Below, piece by piece: positions 46,747-57,230 of a DNA stretch of 64,000 bases. A program made the translations under genes and the position numbers. The stretch is taken from the NCBI GenBank assembly GCA_010909165.1, contig VJWM01000126.1:769703-833702 (forward strand), read 5' to 3'. The notes beneath the pieces are model-generated. The model saw only the letters and a list, made by a program, of their open reading frames with translations, made no database searches and was not told the DNA's origin. How positions within the stretch are numbered: the stretch's first letter is position 1; every line of letters starts with the position of its first letter. The stretch is from Anthoceros angustus (taxonomy: Eukaryota > Streptophyta > Anthocerotopsida > Anthocerotales > Anthocerotaceae).

Positions 46747-47088
46747 TTATTCCTCTAATTTGTTACATTGGTGCTCGTCCGTCACCTGTCGGCTCAGGAT
46801 TCCCATCTCCCTCTCGAGCCGTCCTGGGAGTTCCATCAAGTGGGTGGCATCGGCAAGCTCCCTCTTGAGCTCTTCGATGTCCAACTCCTTGCTCCGCTGG
46901 TGGCTTTCCTCCACCCTAAGGCAGAGTTGGAATCGTTCCACCTCCTGCTCGTGGTCCCCAATCCGACCTTGGAGGATCCCGTTCCTCTCCTCCACCACAC
47001 GGAGTTGTAGCTCCAGGGTCTCCTTCTGGCCTTCTACCAGTTTGTGTGCCTCCTCCACCTCCTGGAGCTGCGTCTGGAGGTTTCCCAT
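46747..47088 (-). CDS. Coiled-coil ORF fragment
   Basis: A 113-residue minus frame is almost wholly heptad-like and Glu/Leu-rich (LQTQLQEVEEAHKLVEGQ, LELQLRVVEERNGILQ, IEELKRELADATHLMELPG). Such a pattern fits a coiled coil of about 100 residues. The first Met shown is not obviously the true start. Coiled-coil pieces occur in many plant proteins and in some retroelement gag proteins, so no function is assigned. Confidence 0.4.
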   Translation of the reverse strand: MGNLQTQLQEVEEAHKLVEGQKETLELQLRVVEERNGILQGRIGDHEQEVERFQLCLRVEESHQRSKELDIEELKRELADATHLMELPGRLEREMGILSRQVTDEHQCNKLEE

Positions 47089-47983
47089 CTCCTACCGCCT
47101 TGCATCTCCGCCTGCGGCCGTGGTTCGTCCAAGTCGCCCGCCTCCTCCTTCAGCGAGTTGTGGTCGCTCCGCTCCCTCCAGCCGGGTTCCGTCCCACTAG
47201 TGGTCCCACTCCACCTTGGCGTTTGCTTTTACTTCCTTTGCTCCTTTCAGCTGAGCCTCCAGAGCTTGGCTCTCTTCGTGCGGCCTCTACCAAGTCCCAA
47301 GGCCCTCCTCTCCGACGCTCGACATCCGCCGCCTCGCCTCCCTTTGGCCGACTCAAGGCTTCGTATTCGATCCTCGTGCGTGCTAATGCTTACACAAATG
47401 AAGCACTGCCCGATCCTGGGCGGACCTCGCCTCACTCTGTAGACCCAGCTAGGCATGAAGAAATGGCAAGTGCAAATGACTATGCACTGTCCTTTCTTGC
47501 AACAACGTAAGCGTAGGCTTTCTCCCTAGTCTCACCGATCCTTACTTTATGTGGCCATGTGCACGTCTCTTGATCTTACCCTTGTTGTTGCATTCCATAG
47601 GCCCCAGCCTATTGCAAATCTTCAAAGGAAAGTGTCTTGTAGACGTGTTTTCTCCGGTCATTAAGGAAATAATTCAGGACCTGCAGGGATGGTAAGTCTG
47701 CAGAGCTGATTCAATCACATCTCCACCATTCAAGATGTGACAATGCATGTCATGCTATTGCAGCTATTGGACACCCTCTCATTGATGATGTGCCATTCTT
47801 TACAATTGTTTGCAGAGTGATCGTGAGTTTGCATAATCATTTGCACACTCAAGGTGGAGATCTTTGAGTTGGGGTCCCTCTCGCATCAAATATGTGTGTG
47901 CCCGAGGTCCTCTTTCCTATCTTGCTGTAGGATCCAGTCCTGTCAGTTTGACTCGGTTTTCTTAGGAAGTCAAAAGGCGAGGA

Positions 47984-48187
47984 GTGGGGGCAGAAGACAT
48001 CCAAGGTGCAATGAAGAAGGTATTTGAAAGTGCAAACTTTGAAGATGGAGCAGTAGGAGATAACGAGGACATGGAAGTTAGTAATTGGAGCATGACTAGC
48101 CAGGCCAAACATCATCTTCTGAAACAAGCTCAACGCCAGTGGCAAAAAGCTAGCCCAAATGTAACACATGAAGCACGAAAACGGTGA
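47984..48187 (+). other. Coding-like segment, possible last exon of an unknown gene
   Basis: A plus frame (AEDIQGAMKKVFESANFEDG ... QAKHHLLKQAQRQWQKASPN) has normal protein-like composition and ends at TGA 48185-48187. An AG at the left (about 47968) could serve as acceptor. A further coding-like frame with a good donor (CAACAAC/gtaagc) lies at about 47350-47514. I cannot link them into one gene or name it. Confidence 0.3.
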
Positions 48188-49134
48188 ATGGTTGGCTGGC
48201 CATGGGTGGCCAGTTATTACAGATGTTTTGCAATCTTGTGGTGAGTAGCTTGAGGTGGAGTGGGATGAGTGAAAGATACGTATGTGGTTTGATGCGTAGC
48301 CACACTAAACCTTGTTGTCCAACTTTGTAGCTGAAACTTCGCTTGTGTTTATTTTGTGTCTTACGTGAGCGATTCTGTGCTGCTTGGAGCTTCTCCTTGG
48401 CGAGCTTTAACTCACGCTAGATGTCTTCGGCCACCTCTGCTGCGACATCTCCATTTTTCATTGCTATCACCAGCCTGTGACTTGCTTCTCTGGGTCGGTA
48501 CGTACCTTCACTAGAATGTAATTGCCCAATGCATGTTTAAACAAACATATCCAAGCTTGTGATAAGTGATCAAATTTTTGTTTCTTGTCAAATTATTCAT
48601 TTTTTGGAACCAGTTTACTACTCCAACAACCCACTTAATTCAAAATTCTTAAAGATTAGTTCACGAGTTTTATGCATTCCCTTGCTAACCTTGTGCATGC
48701 ATTTTGTGAAAACAGCTGTCAAAATTTGTCTCTATGAATGGATAAGATATCATCAACACTTTTCAGACTCAACAATGAAAGCTCCTCTCACAACTTGGAC
48801 TCTTCCATGAAGTCGAGAAGCTCCTAACATGTTATAAATACAGTGCAAGACGAGATTGTGTAAATTATAATTAATATCATAATATTAATATTAATCCACC
48901 CTCGGTAATCTTGTGAAAATTATCGAAGCTATTTCATACCACAAGCTCTATATATATGGGATGGTCTCATTAAATATATCAGATGAGTCACTTGTGCTAG
49001 AGGTAAGTGGGTTGTGGTTTAAACATGGGTTGTTGTTTAAATGCTCCGATATTTCCTACTCCCTAGAATTGATGATTTGGTGAATCCGATCCATGAGGTC
49101 ATGTTCTGATTGAAAATTTAAGTCTCCAAGCACC
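48188..49134. other. Intergenic region upstream of the SPT16-like pseudogene
   Basis: AT-rich and without a supported gene. A TATA-like run (CTCTATATATATGG, about 48947-48959) lies roughly 180 bases before the pseudogene ATG and would be well placed as its former promoter element (inference). Confidence 0.45.
48947..48959 (+). promoter_or_regulatory. Candidate TATA box of the SPT16-like pseudogene
   Basis: CTCTATATATATG in an AT-rich setting, about 180 bases upstream of ATG 49135. Position and sequence fit a TATA element; nothing else supports it. Confidence 0.3.
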
Positions 49135-49218
49135 ATGGCGGACGCGTACGCAGTGGTGATCAACGAGGCGGTTAGTGAGAACCGCAAACGCTTTACAACG
49201 CATGGAGGGAGGACGCAC

Positions 49219-49223
49219 GGGCT
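49219..49223. repeat. Target-site duplication GGGCT, left copy
   Basis: GGGCT directly precedes the 5' LTR (TGTTGGAG at 49224) and recurs directly after the 3' LTR at 54352-54356. A 5-bp duplication is the Copia norm. Confidence 0.95.
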
Positions 49224-49424
49224 TGTTGGAGCAAGAGTGGCGCCTGGCGCTACGGATCGCTAGGGCACGGCCTCGAGTTTGATTAGATCGGCCCATACCT
49301 GTAGTTGATGGTGGGCAACCGAGTAAAAGCCTAGCCACTTGCAACTGCACACGCACTGATTGTGTACTTAAGCTCATCTTGTTCACTAATAAAATACTCT
49401 TTTTCTCCGATCGCGCCCGCTTTA
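49224..49424 (+). repeat. 5' LTR of the Copia element at 49-54 kb
   Basis: Starts TGTTGGAGC and ends CCGCTTTA directly before the tRNA-Met-type primer-binding site. It is 201 bp, about 17 bp shorter than the 3' copy because of several 1-5 base indels. It contains the conserved block GTGTACTTAAGCTCATCTTG and AATAAAATACTC, which could act as polyadenylation region. Confidence 0.93.
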
Positions 49425-52400
49425 TGGTATCGTGACAATCTTTCCCGTTCTTCGCATCGCTCCGCGTGGTGCGACCGATCTCGCGGATGGAGCTCTGACG
49501 AACCGACCGCAACGGAGTCAACGATCCCGAGGATTGCGCGATGCCTCGGGCCAGACCGCTGCTCACGCGCAATGAGCAACGCGACGCCTAAGATCGCAAT
49601 CAGAAAGTGCGAGAGACAAAGATAGCTCGAGCATCGCTCTTGAAGGTCTCGACGCCAGAGCCCAAGAATACCTAGCAAGAACCGCATCCTCAAGATGCCC
49701 CAACATCGGAGCGACATCAAGAAGGACCAACCTTCACCTGGATTCCACCAAGCATTCTTTGAAGAGGACTACGAAGCAACCACCACATCCACCGACCATC
49801 GCCCACTACGACTTCGCACAACTCATGATAGAATCTCAAGTTGAAGCCTTGCATTTGTCGCTACAGCTCTCCTTGAGCAAAGAATCGATGTCTCGTAGAT
49901 TGAGGCCTCCTTCATGGCATGCCGCCTTCGATCCTCTCCGCATGCACCGCAGCAATAAAACGCTAGAGCGGCATGGCTAACCCCAATCCGAATCAACACC
50001 ACTAAGATAGATTGAGATGAGATCGCTTCAACTAAGACTTTGACATATGGGAGATGCAGTCACCGCACTCCTAGAAGAACACGATCTAATGTCAATAATC
50101 GACTAATCGCACCATACCTTCACCACAAATTTCCTCAAGACACCCGACTCGATTGCGCCCGTAAGAAGAATTGTAGAGCACGAGCATAATCGATCTCAAA
50201 TAGACAAGAGCATGCTCCAAAGATACCTGTGGTCAAAAGACCGCCATATATCCGAAAACCTTCAAGGACATGTTCCAAGCGCAGAGCTCAATGTCACCGA
50301 TCAACGCCACAAGGCAATTCTACTCATCAAGATGAAAGACACAGAGCGCCGAGCAAGACATAAACGCTTTTCCGTCCTACGGCCAAGCTCGCCTCTCAAG
50401 CGACGAGCATTACAACCAAGCCCCATCTTTTGCTGTGATCTATGTGACTTTGCCACCACAAAACTCAGGCCGAGGCAAGCCCAATCAACTACTAGGAACA
50501 CCACCTACACTCTGGTCGAGGAGCACTCGGAGGAGGAGTCCAGCAAGAAGAACCCCTCCAACACTAGACCCAACCAAGCACTTTTCACGTCCCGGACGGG
50601 AGAAGAGGCGGTGGACGCGTGGTTTCTCATCCAGAGAAGCCCCAACTCTCAAGGCCAACTGACACTATCAAGGAAACTATCGCCTTCCTCAAGCAATCGA
50701 CCCTTTGAGCGGACATCAAGGGATCTTGCAAGTGGTGTGCCACCATGAGAGTGAGTGTAGGAAAAGGCGGCAGCCAAGGAGGAGGCTGCTGAATGAGTCT
50801 CACATGACGCCATCAAAGATTCCAAAGCAGCCAACTTGATCCTTTCTGCCTCACTCTTACAAGAATGTACACATGCCACTGGTTCTCGGATTCCGAGCCA
50901 CAACTCACATCTGCAATGTAAGGACATGTTTACCTCATATCACAAAAGATCCTACAAGACCAGACGTTCCTTGGAGATGATGCACTCGCCGAGGGAATCG
51001 GAGAGGTCCAGCCTACAACTGAGAGACCTCACTATCAACACAGGCGCATTACACGCCCCCGCCATGACCAAGAACCCGCCTCATCCAAAACTCGCCACGA
51101 ACACGATCCGTCATTATCTTCCAAGGTAATCACTGCACCATACCCAAAGACCCTCACCAAATTTCTTGCACACGGCTTACCCTTCAACGACCTTTATCTC
51201 CTCAATATTCGCCCCTCATCCGCTTCCTCGTTGATAGCACTCCTCCTACTTCAAGAAATGAGTCGCTTTTTCAGTAGACACATGAACCCAAGATACTCAA
51301 CATGCTAGCAAACCCAAGATGTACCGAGACCTGGCCAAGATTAGGGTCCCTAAAGACTTCTTCTGTGAAATTTGCCAATACACCAAATTACATCAGTCAC
51401 CCTTCAAAGACCCATCACCTACCCGTGCCCGTCGTCTTCTGGAGACTGTTCACTCGGATATATGCGGCCCCATGAGCACCACCTCCCTCGGCGGTCACTC
51501 TTACTTCATCACCTTCTTATACGAGTGGAGCAGATATTGCCACATCTACTTCCTACGACATAAGGACGAAGCCCTCACCGCCTAAGAGTTCCTCCTCACG
51601 AGCCAAACAGATTCCGTGTCACAACCTCGACCGACAACGGGTGAGTATACAACGCCTCGGCCTTCAGAATCCAAAGGTATTTCAAGACAACTTACTGTAC
51701 CTTACACCCCCTCTCATAATCCTTTGTCAACGCCTTAATCGCTCTGGAAATTGCACGCCCTTGCCTCAAGCTAGCCTCTCTATACATCGGTTGCCTACTT
51801 CTAACTACTTGAAAAATAGACTCCCCACAAAAGACTTGCCCAACACTACTCCTTCTGAGAGATGGAGCGGGAACAAGCCTAGAGTCTCTCATCTTCGCAT
51901 TTTGGGAGCCCACCTTTGCCACATAGCGATGAAACTGCAAGAAGTGGGACGACAAAGGCAAGCCTTCATCACACTACTGTCCAAAGCCTATAAACTCTTC
52001 ACCCGCCTTCCCGAGAGGTCATTTTTCCCGCAGGTCCATTTTAATGAATCCCACCTTCTTCACACATACCTCCATTCCTCTCTCACATCTAATCCTCTCC
52101 TCGTGCCTAGCATCCAAGGTTATCCATCCCTTGTGAGTCCCTCTTGACCTTGAGGGGCCCAGACTATGCCACCCGATAACCTAGTATCGATTTTTCCAAG
52201 TTCAAGATGCAACTCAAGAACAACCAGCACTGCTCCCCCCAGCACCTCCTCAACAACTAGTGCAGCCCATTTCCCTCGTGTACTCTATCCAACCTCCAGA
52301 CATCATCCTTCCCGAGGTAAACCCGATCGGCTCCTCCAGAGGTACTGCACAATTCATGAGGTACCCCCTACATTGAGGCGCCCACACCATCGCCACCGAG

Positions 52401-54133
52401 CCATGAGTGGAGACACCCACCTCATGTCCCACGAGAGTCTTTTGCTCGCCAAGCACCAGCTCCCGGGAGGTACCGCCAATGCTCAACCTCATATGATCGC
52501 CTTGAGCATGCCCTCCACAGCACTTTCAGCAATGGAGATGCAAGGCGCCCTCTCAAGATAAGCCCTCGGCACCCCGAGTGCGCACCGTCGTACGACTCAC
52601 TCATATCCAACAAGACATGGAAGCCGACCGACCATCTACCGGGAGGAAGCCGATCTCATGCAAGTGGACATTGAAGGAAACTCAACCTCGATGGAAGTGT
52701 GGCACGTTCAAGGCCGACTAGTTGCCCGGCTTCACCGTGCGATTATGAGGAGAATCGGCTTTTCACCAAAGGGTAAAATCGACCTCCATAAGAATTCTAT
52801 TAGCATTCGCAGCACAAAGATCGCCGCAGATACATCAAGTCGACGCCAAGACAAAGATTCCTCGGCACTCTTCATGAAGAAATATACATGTCACAACCAC
52901 CGTGATTCGTGAAAGATCCGAGGAAGGTGTGCAAGCTCCTCAAGTCCCCACGGTTTGAAACAATCAAGACAAGTCGGAATGAGACCAATTCTATCTCAAG
53001 AAGTGTGGTTTCACTCCACTCACCTCGCATAAGTGTGTACATTCTCGTGGATAAAACCAGTTCATCATCGTTACCTTGTATGTCGACGATAACTTCATTT
53101 TCGGTAATGATCTCCTCCATTCAAAGATGTAAAGGACTGCTTTCCAAAGAGTACGTAGTGGACATGGGACCCCTTCGCTTTGCCCTAGGTGTGCGCTTTT
53201 GAGCATAACCCGCAGATCAATCATACTCATACATCAAGAGCTACGGATCAACTCTTGAGAGATTTAATTTGAAGGACAAACCTCGTGGTCGACTCCTATC
53301 ACAGGAGAGAAAGTCAGAAGCGCCCAACATCACCAAGAAGTCAAGGAGATGCAAGTACCTTATAATGAAGCAACAGTCACCTTTCAATATGGACAAGGCC
53401 CGACATAGCTCAAGTCGTGAACATTGCCTCCGATACTTGTCCAATCCGACGAGCCCATTGGACAAGCGTGAGTGCTTCGTTACTTGAAGGGGACCAAGTC
53501 TCGGACTCGCATACAAAGTTGACCCCACAAGCAAACTCAAGTTAATATCTTACTCGACGCAGACCGGGTGAGATCCCGATGCAAGGAAGTCCACAAAGAT
53601 ATTGCATGATGATCAACCGTCTCGATCCTGAGCTGCAAGATGCAAACAATTTGCTGCCGAGCAATCAAGCGAGTATGCCGCCACATCACTAGCAAAGAAG
53701 AAATATTGTGGATCGACAATTCGCGAGACATCAACGAGGATCACAACCAACCAAGTCTATGTGACAATCAATCACTGCCATGACTCACAATCCGATCCTT
53801 CATGCGAGAACAAAGCACGTGGAGATTCAAAGATCACTTCATCTCGTGTAGTGGCAAGGTGTTCACCTGGAATATGTGAATACAAGTGACAACATCTCCG
53901 ACCTCCTCACCAAAGGTCTTCCCAAGCCCCTGCACGAGAAGCACGTTGTCGGCATCGGACTCACAAGTAAGGAGGCCTACTTGGGAGGAAGACGCTGCTT
54001 CGCCTTCTTATTGAGGGGGAGTGCAACTCCGGCATTTCTCCTCCAGCCTGTGTATCGACAATAGGCTCACAACCAGTCGCATTGGGACCGCTATTGGTTT
54101 CAAGTCAAGACACAGATCCTGAGCGAGGGGGAG

Positions 54134-54351
54134 TGTTGGAGCAGAGTGGCGCTGGGCGCTCACGGATCAGCTAGGGCACGGTTCAGAGTTTGATTAGATC
54201 GGGCTCATACCCCCGGTAGTTGATGGTAGCAGACAGAACCGTAGCAAAACAGTTCAGACAGTTGCAACTACACGCACTTGATTGTGTACTTAAGCTCATC
54301 TTGTTCACTAATAAAATACTCTCTTTTTTCTCTGCATCGCGCTCCGCTTTA
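54134..54351 (+). repeat. 3' LTR of the Copia element at 49-54 kb
   Basis: 218 bp, TGTTGGAGC to CCGCTTTA, preceded by a purine tract and followed by the duplicated target GGGCT. Shares the TTAAGCTCATCTTG and AATAAAATACTC blocks with the 5' copy. Confidence 0.94.
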
Positions 54352-54356
54352 GGGCT
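54352..54356. repeat. Target-site duplication GGGCT, right copy
   Basis: Identical to 49219-49223. Removing the element and one copy restores an uninterrupted codon reading across the SPT16-like sequence, which confirms both borders. Confidence 0.95.
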
Positions 54357-55814
54357 GTGGAACGGGGCTCACTATGTGGGCATGGTGGCAGGTAGGAGAA
54401 GCGACGAGCGGCGCTTGCGAGTCTCATTCGCTCTTCATGTGTGGCTGCTGGGTTTCGAATGTCGCAGCGCGGGAATTTTGATGTTCACCCAGACTGAAGC
54501 CAAGAAGAAGTTAAATGTGCTGTGCAATGGCGCGAATGCCGAGCTTTGGCGGCCGCTGGCTAGCGTGATACAAAACGGTGCTCATGTTGAGTTGGCGGTG
54601 CATATTGTTCGGGAGGATGGTCCGGACGTCCTTGTGCCGTTTCTGCAGCCGTGGGCGCCCACGCTGCTCACCACGTTGGTGTTGGAGGTACAGGATGATT
54701 TGATTTCGGCCATGCAGCTGGAGGCAGGAGGATGGTGAGAGTGGAAAGGAAATGTGGATGTCGTTCCCGCCCTGGCAAATCTTTTGGCGGTCAAGGACGA
54801 CGAGGAGCTGGAGAACGTGATGAAGGCCGCGAACTTTTGTGCCGACGTGATGGACAACTTTGTGTATTTTGAGCTGGCGGCGAAGATCTTCGAGAATGTC
54901 GATGTCACGCATGCTGAGCTTACGGAGAACACTAAGAGGGTGATTTTAGATCCAAGCTTAATGGACATGGACGTGCATCATCAGGACGTGATGGAGATTC
55001 CTTACCCGCCGGTTTTCCAGTCTGGGCACCAGTTTGATTTGGGACCGGATGCGAGGAGCGATGGACAACGGCTCATGCGGTATGCTCCGCCGGGTGATTA
55101 TATGTTCCTAACAGTGTCCCATTTGAATTACTGCTCCAGCACTGCCAGGACCTACTTTATTGATCCAGAGAACAGATTGAGATTGAGTATTACGAGGTGC
55201 TCTTGAAAGCTTATGAAGCTGCAATCTCAGCCTTGAAGCCCGGTAATCCCATGTGTGCGGCATACTGGGCTGCTCATAGAGTTATGACGCAGGAGACACC
55301 GCAGCTTGTAGGCCGTATGACTCGCTCTGCAGGATGGGGTATGGGATTGGAGCGAAGGGAGTTTGGGTCGACCTTGAATGCTGGTAACAGACGTCTTGTC
55401 AAGGCTGGGATGGTGTTCAATGTGCGTCTCGGGCTTGAGAGGCTGGCCATTTCGGATCCCGTGGACCCTGAGGCCGAAGAGATGTATTCCCTGCTGGTCG
55501 GGGATACAATCATTGTGAACAATAATGAAGCGGATGGGCCTGAGGTCGCTACTAGGAATTGCTCCAAGTTGGCAGACGACGTTTCGTTCAACTTCATACA
55601 CAGCGACGAAGAGCTCGAGGTGGAGGACGATGAAGATCTAGAGGAGCTGGTGGGCGATGAACAAGGATCCGGTGGAGTCTCAGAGATGGAGTCTGACGTT
55701 GATTTGGAAGAGTGGCGTGGGCAGGGCAACACAGTCTTGGAGCACGGCGAGAAGTCTTGGAGATGGAGAACGACGATGAGAGTTCAGTGGAAGCAAGAGT
55801 TGCAAGCGTTGTAG

Positions 55815-56347
55815 CTCTACGCTTCAAAGTGGAATTGGCTAGTGCCTAGATAGATGATTCAGAAGCCTAGCGTGAGATAGATGTAGAATCCAGAAGCCTA
55901 GCATGAGATGGACGTAGAATCTATGTAGATGTGATGGCTTAGCTAAATTTGTTTTTTGTAAGACGCTTATTAGTTCTTGCGAGGATGGTGGTTGGGTTGG
56001 GAGTTTTCTCACCCCTGCATCGGAGCATGCTCTCAGCGACGAGGGCAAGAGTCATCACAGCTGGTTGAAGAAACCAGTGGAAAGAAGTCTGAACTCTGAG
56101 CAAGGTGTAAAGTGCGGATATCTGCCTCTCTCTCTGCCTTGGAAGCCTTGAAGCCAATCTTTAAGCTGGGCCCAGTTTGCTCGGCCTGGTTGGCACCTGC
56201 TTGCACTTTCTTTCTCCCGATAATTCAATTCAGAACTTCTCACCAGAAGACCACCAGACCAGAAAACCCCAGAAAATCCAGGAGAGAGAGAAGGGCGGTT
56301 CTTCCTCTTCAAGCATTTAACCACGGAGGACGACGAGAGAAGGGCGG
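55815..56347. other. Spacer downstream of the SPT16-like pseudogene
   Basis: No gene recognised. Near the left end a phrase (GAAGCCTAGC..TGAGATAGATGTAGAATC) is repeated imperfectly (about 55861-55922), a short tandem duplication. The missing C-terminal half of SPT16 is not found here. Confidence 0.5.
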
Positions 56348-56858
56348 GTGATGGTGCAGGAATCAATGAGCTTCAACACACGCGACGCCGTGCTGCCTAA
56401 CAAACTGTACTCTGTCGTGCGGTTGGTGCATCCAACTTGGCCTCGGCCCCAGCTCCTTCTCGTCCCTTCCTGTTCCCGTCTCTTGTTTCACTCCCCTGAT
56501 TCCGCTCATTACCGGAATGTAGTAAACATGCTGCGAGGCGCAATCACGCAGCACCGAGAACCCAACTGTAGAGATTCCTGCCCGCCACGGAGTCCGCAAT
56601 GCCACCACTTGCCCGGGCCTGGATGATGGATCACACACCCTCTCTCTCTACCCGCTGCTCGCACCTGTCAAGCCCAAGGCTTGAACACTCCTCCTTCAGA
56701 TCCCAACACCCTCCCCTCCCGGCACTGCAGGCGCACCTGAGCTGCGAGGCGTCTCTTTCTCTTCCCTCGCGGCTCAGAGAGGACTGGAGTCTGCGGTTGG
56801 GAAAATTCCATGGGGAGTACTTCACCCACTGCCCAGGCCCCGCCCCCGGCGCCCTGGA
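56348..56858 (+). other. Coding-like segment left of the second Copia element, unassigned
   Basis: From ATG 56348 or 56369 (MSFNTRDAVLPNKLYSVVRL) a frame runs about 80-90 codons, then other frames stay open to the LTR border. Composition is gene-like and C-rich. I cannot name a family or define introns. Because the segment stops at the LTR and similar GC-rich, coding-like sequence resumes at 61702, a host gene may have been interrupted. Confidence 0.3.
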
Positions 56859-57230
56859 TGTTAGGAAAAGAGCTGAGCCTTTATAGAGAGGGAACACAAC
56901 ACTCCCATACAATATGGGTTATATGCACTAGGCACACTAGATACTAGCACACAAGCACACAAGAACACTTGCACACACCACACCTTACAAGTAGGGCTTG
57001 GCCTTATATATAGTCCTAGCCTTGGATCCTACTGGTCACTTGACCTTGAATCCTATTGGTTACTTGACCTTGCCCTTTACTTTTGGACTTTCTAGAAGAT
57101 ACTTTCTAGAAGATACTTTCTAGAAGATGCATGACTTTCAAGTATGTTATTTTAGGGCACTCTTCATAACCTGCTTTTAGGGCACTCTTCATAACATATT
57201 TTGATATGTTGTAATAAATCACTTCTAACA
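56859..57230 (-). repeat. 3' LTR of the Copia element at 56.9-61.7 kb
   Basis: 372 bp with TG...CA ends. It includes a triplicated ACTTTCTAGAAGAT motif (about 57085-57128), a repeated TTTTAGGGCACTCTTCATAAC, and TATATATAG near 57005. Differs from the right LTR by only a few small indels and substitutions. Confidence 0.95.

Larger units (their letters stand above)
49224..54351 (+). mobile_element. Copia LTR retrotransposon inserted in the SPT16-like gene, full length but dead
   Basis: The element is 5128 bp with LTRs at both ends, a primer-binding site at once after the 5' LTR (TGGTATCG at 49425) and a polypurine tract before the 3' LTR (GAGCGAGGGGGAG, 54121-54133). Plus-strand domain remnants come in Copia order. 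These are an integrase zinc-binding and core start (FFCEICQYTKLH, VHSDICGPMSTTS) at about 51319-51580, reverse transcriptase with YVDD at 53079-53090 and VVDMGPLRFALGV near 53150-53200, and the RNase H/C-terminal end (NTSDNISDLLTKGLPKPLH) near 53880. Frames are broken throughout. LTRs have many differences, so the insertion is old, yet the target duplication is perfect. Confidence 0.96.
49135..55814 (+). pseudogene. SPT16: Truncated SPT16 (FACT complex large subunit)-like pseudogene split by a Copia insertion
   Basis: SPT16 is the large subunit of the FACT histone chaperone. Exon-like sequence starts at ATG 49135 (MADAYAVVI), is interrupted in codon 30 at 49223, and resumes after 54351 (GLWNGAHYVG). 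SPT16 landmarks follow: ALHVWLLGFE, ANLLAVKDDEE, YPPVFQSGHQFDL, YCSSTARTYFID, YEVLLKAYEAAISALKPGN, TRSAGWGMGLE and VKAGMVFNVRLGLE. These cover the N-terminal lobe and the inactive M24 'pita-bread' domain. The middle and dimerisation regions are absent. Instead an acidic tail (DEELEVEDDEDLEELVGDE) follows at once, which may be the usual C-terminal acidic tail joined by internal deletion. Further breaks are an in-frame TGA at 54736-54738 and a frameshift between about 55168 and 55188. No introns are seen; plant SPT16 coding regions can be intronless, so retrocopy is not proven. Confidence 0.9.

Noticed and set aside
54734-54760. An intron starting at GGATG/gtgaga to remove the in-frame TGA of the SPT16-like sequence
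   Set aside because: No acceptor is found before conserved sequence resumes about 12 codons later in the same frame, so a true stop codon is simpler.
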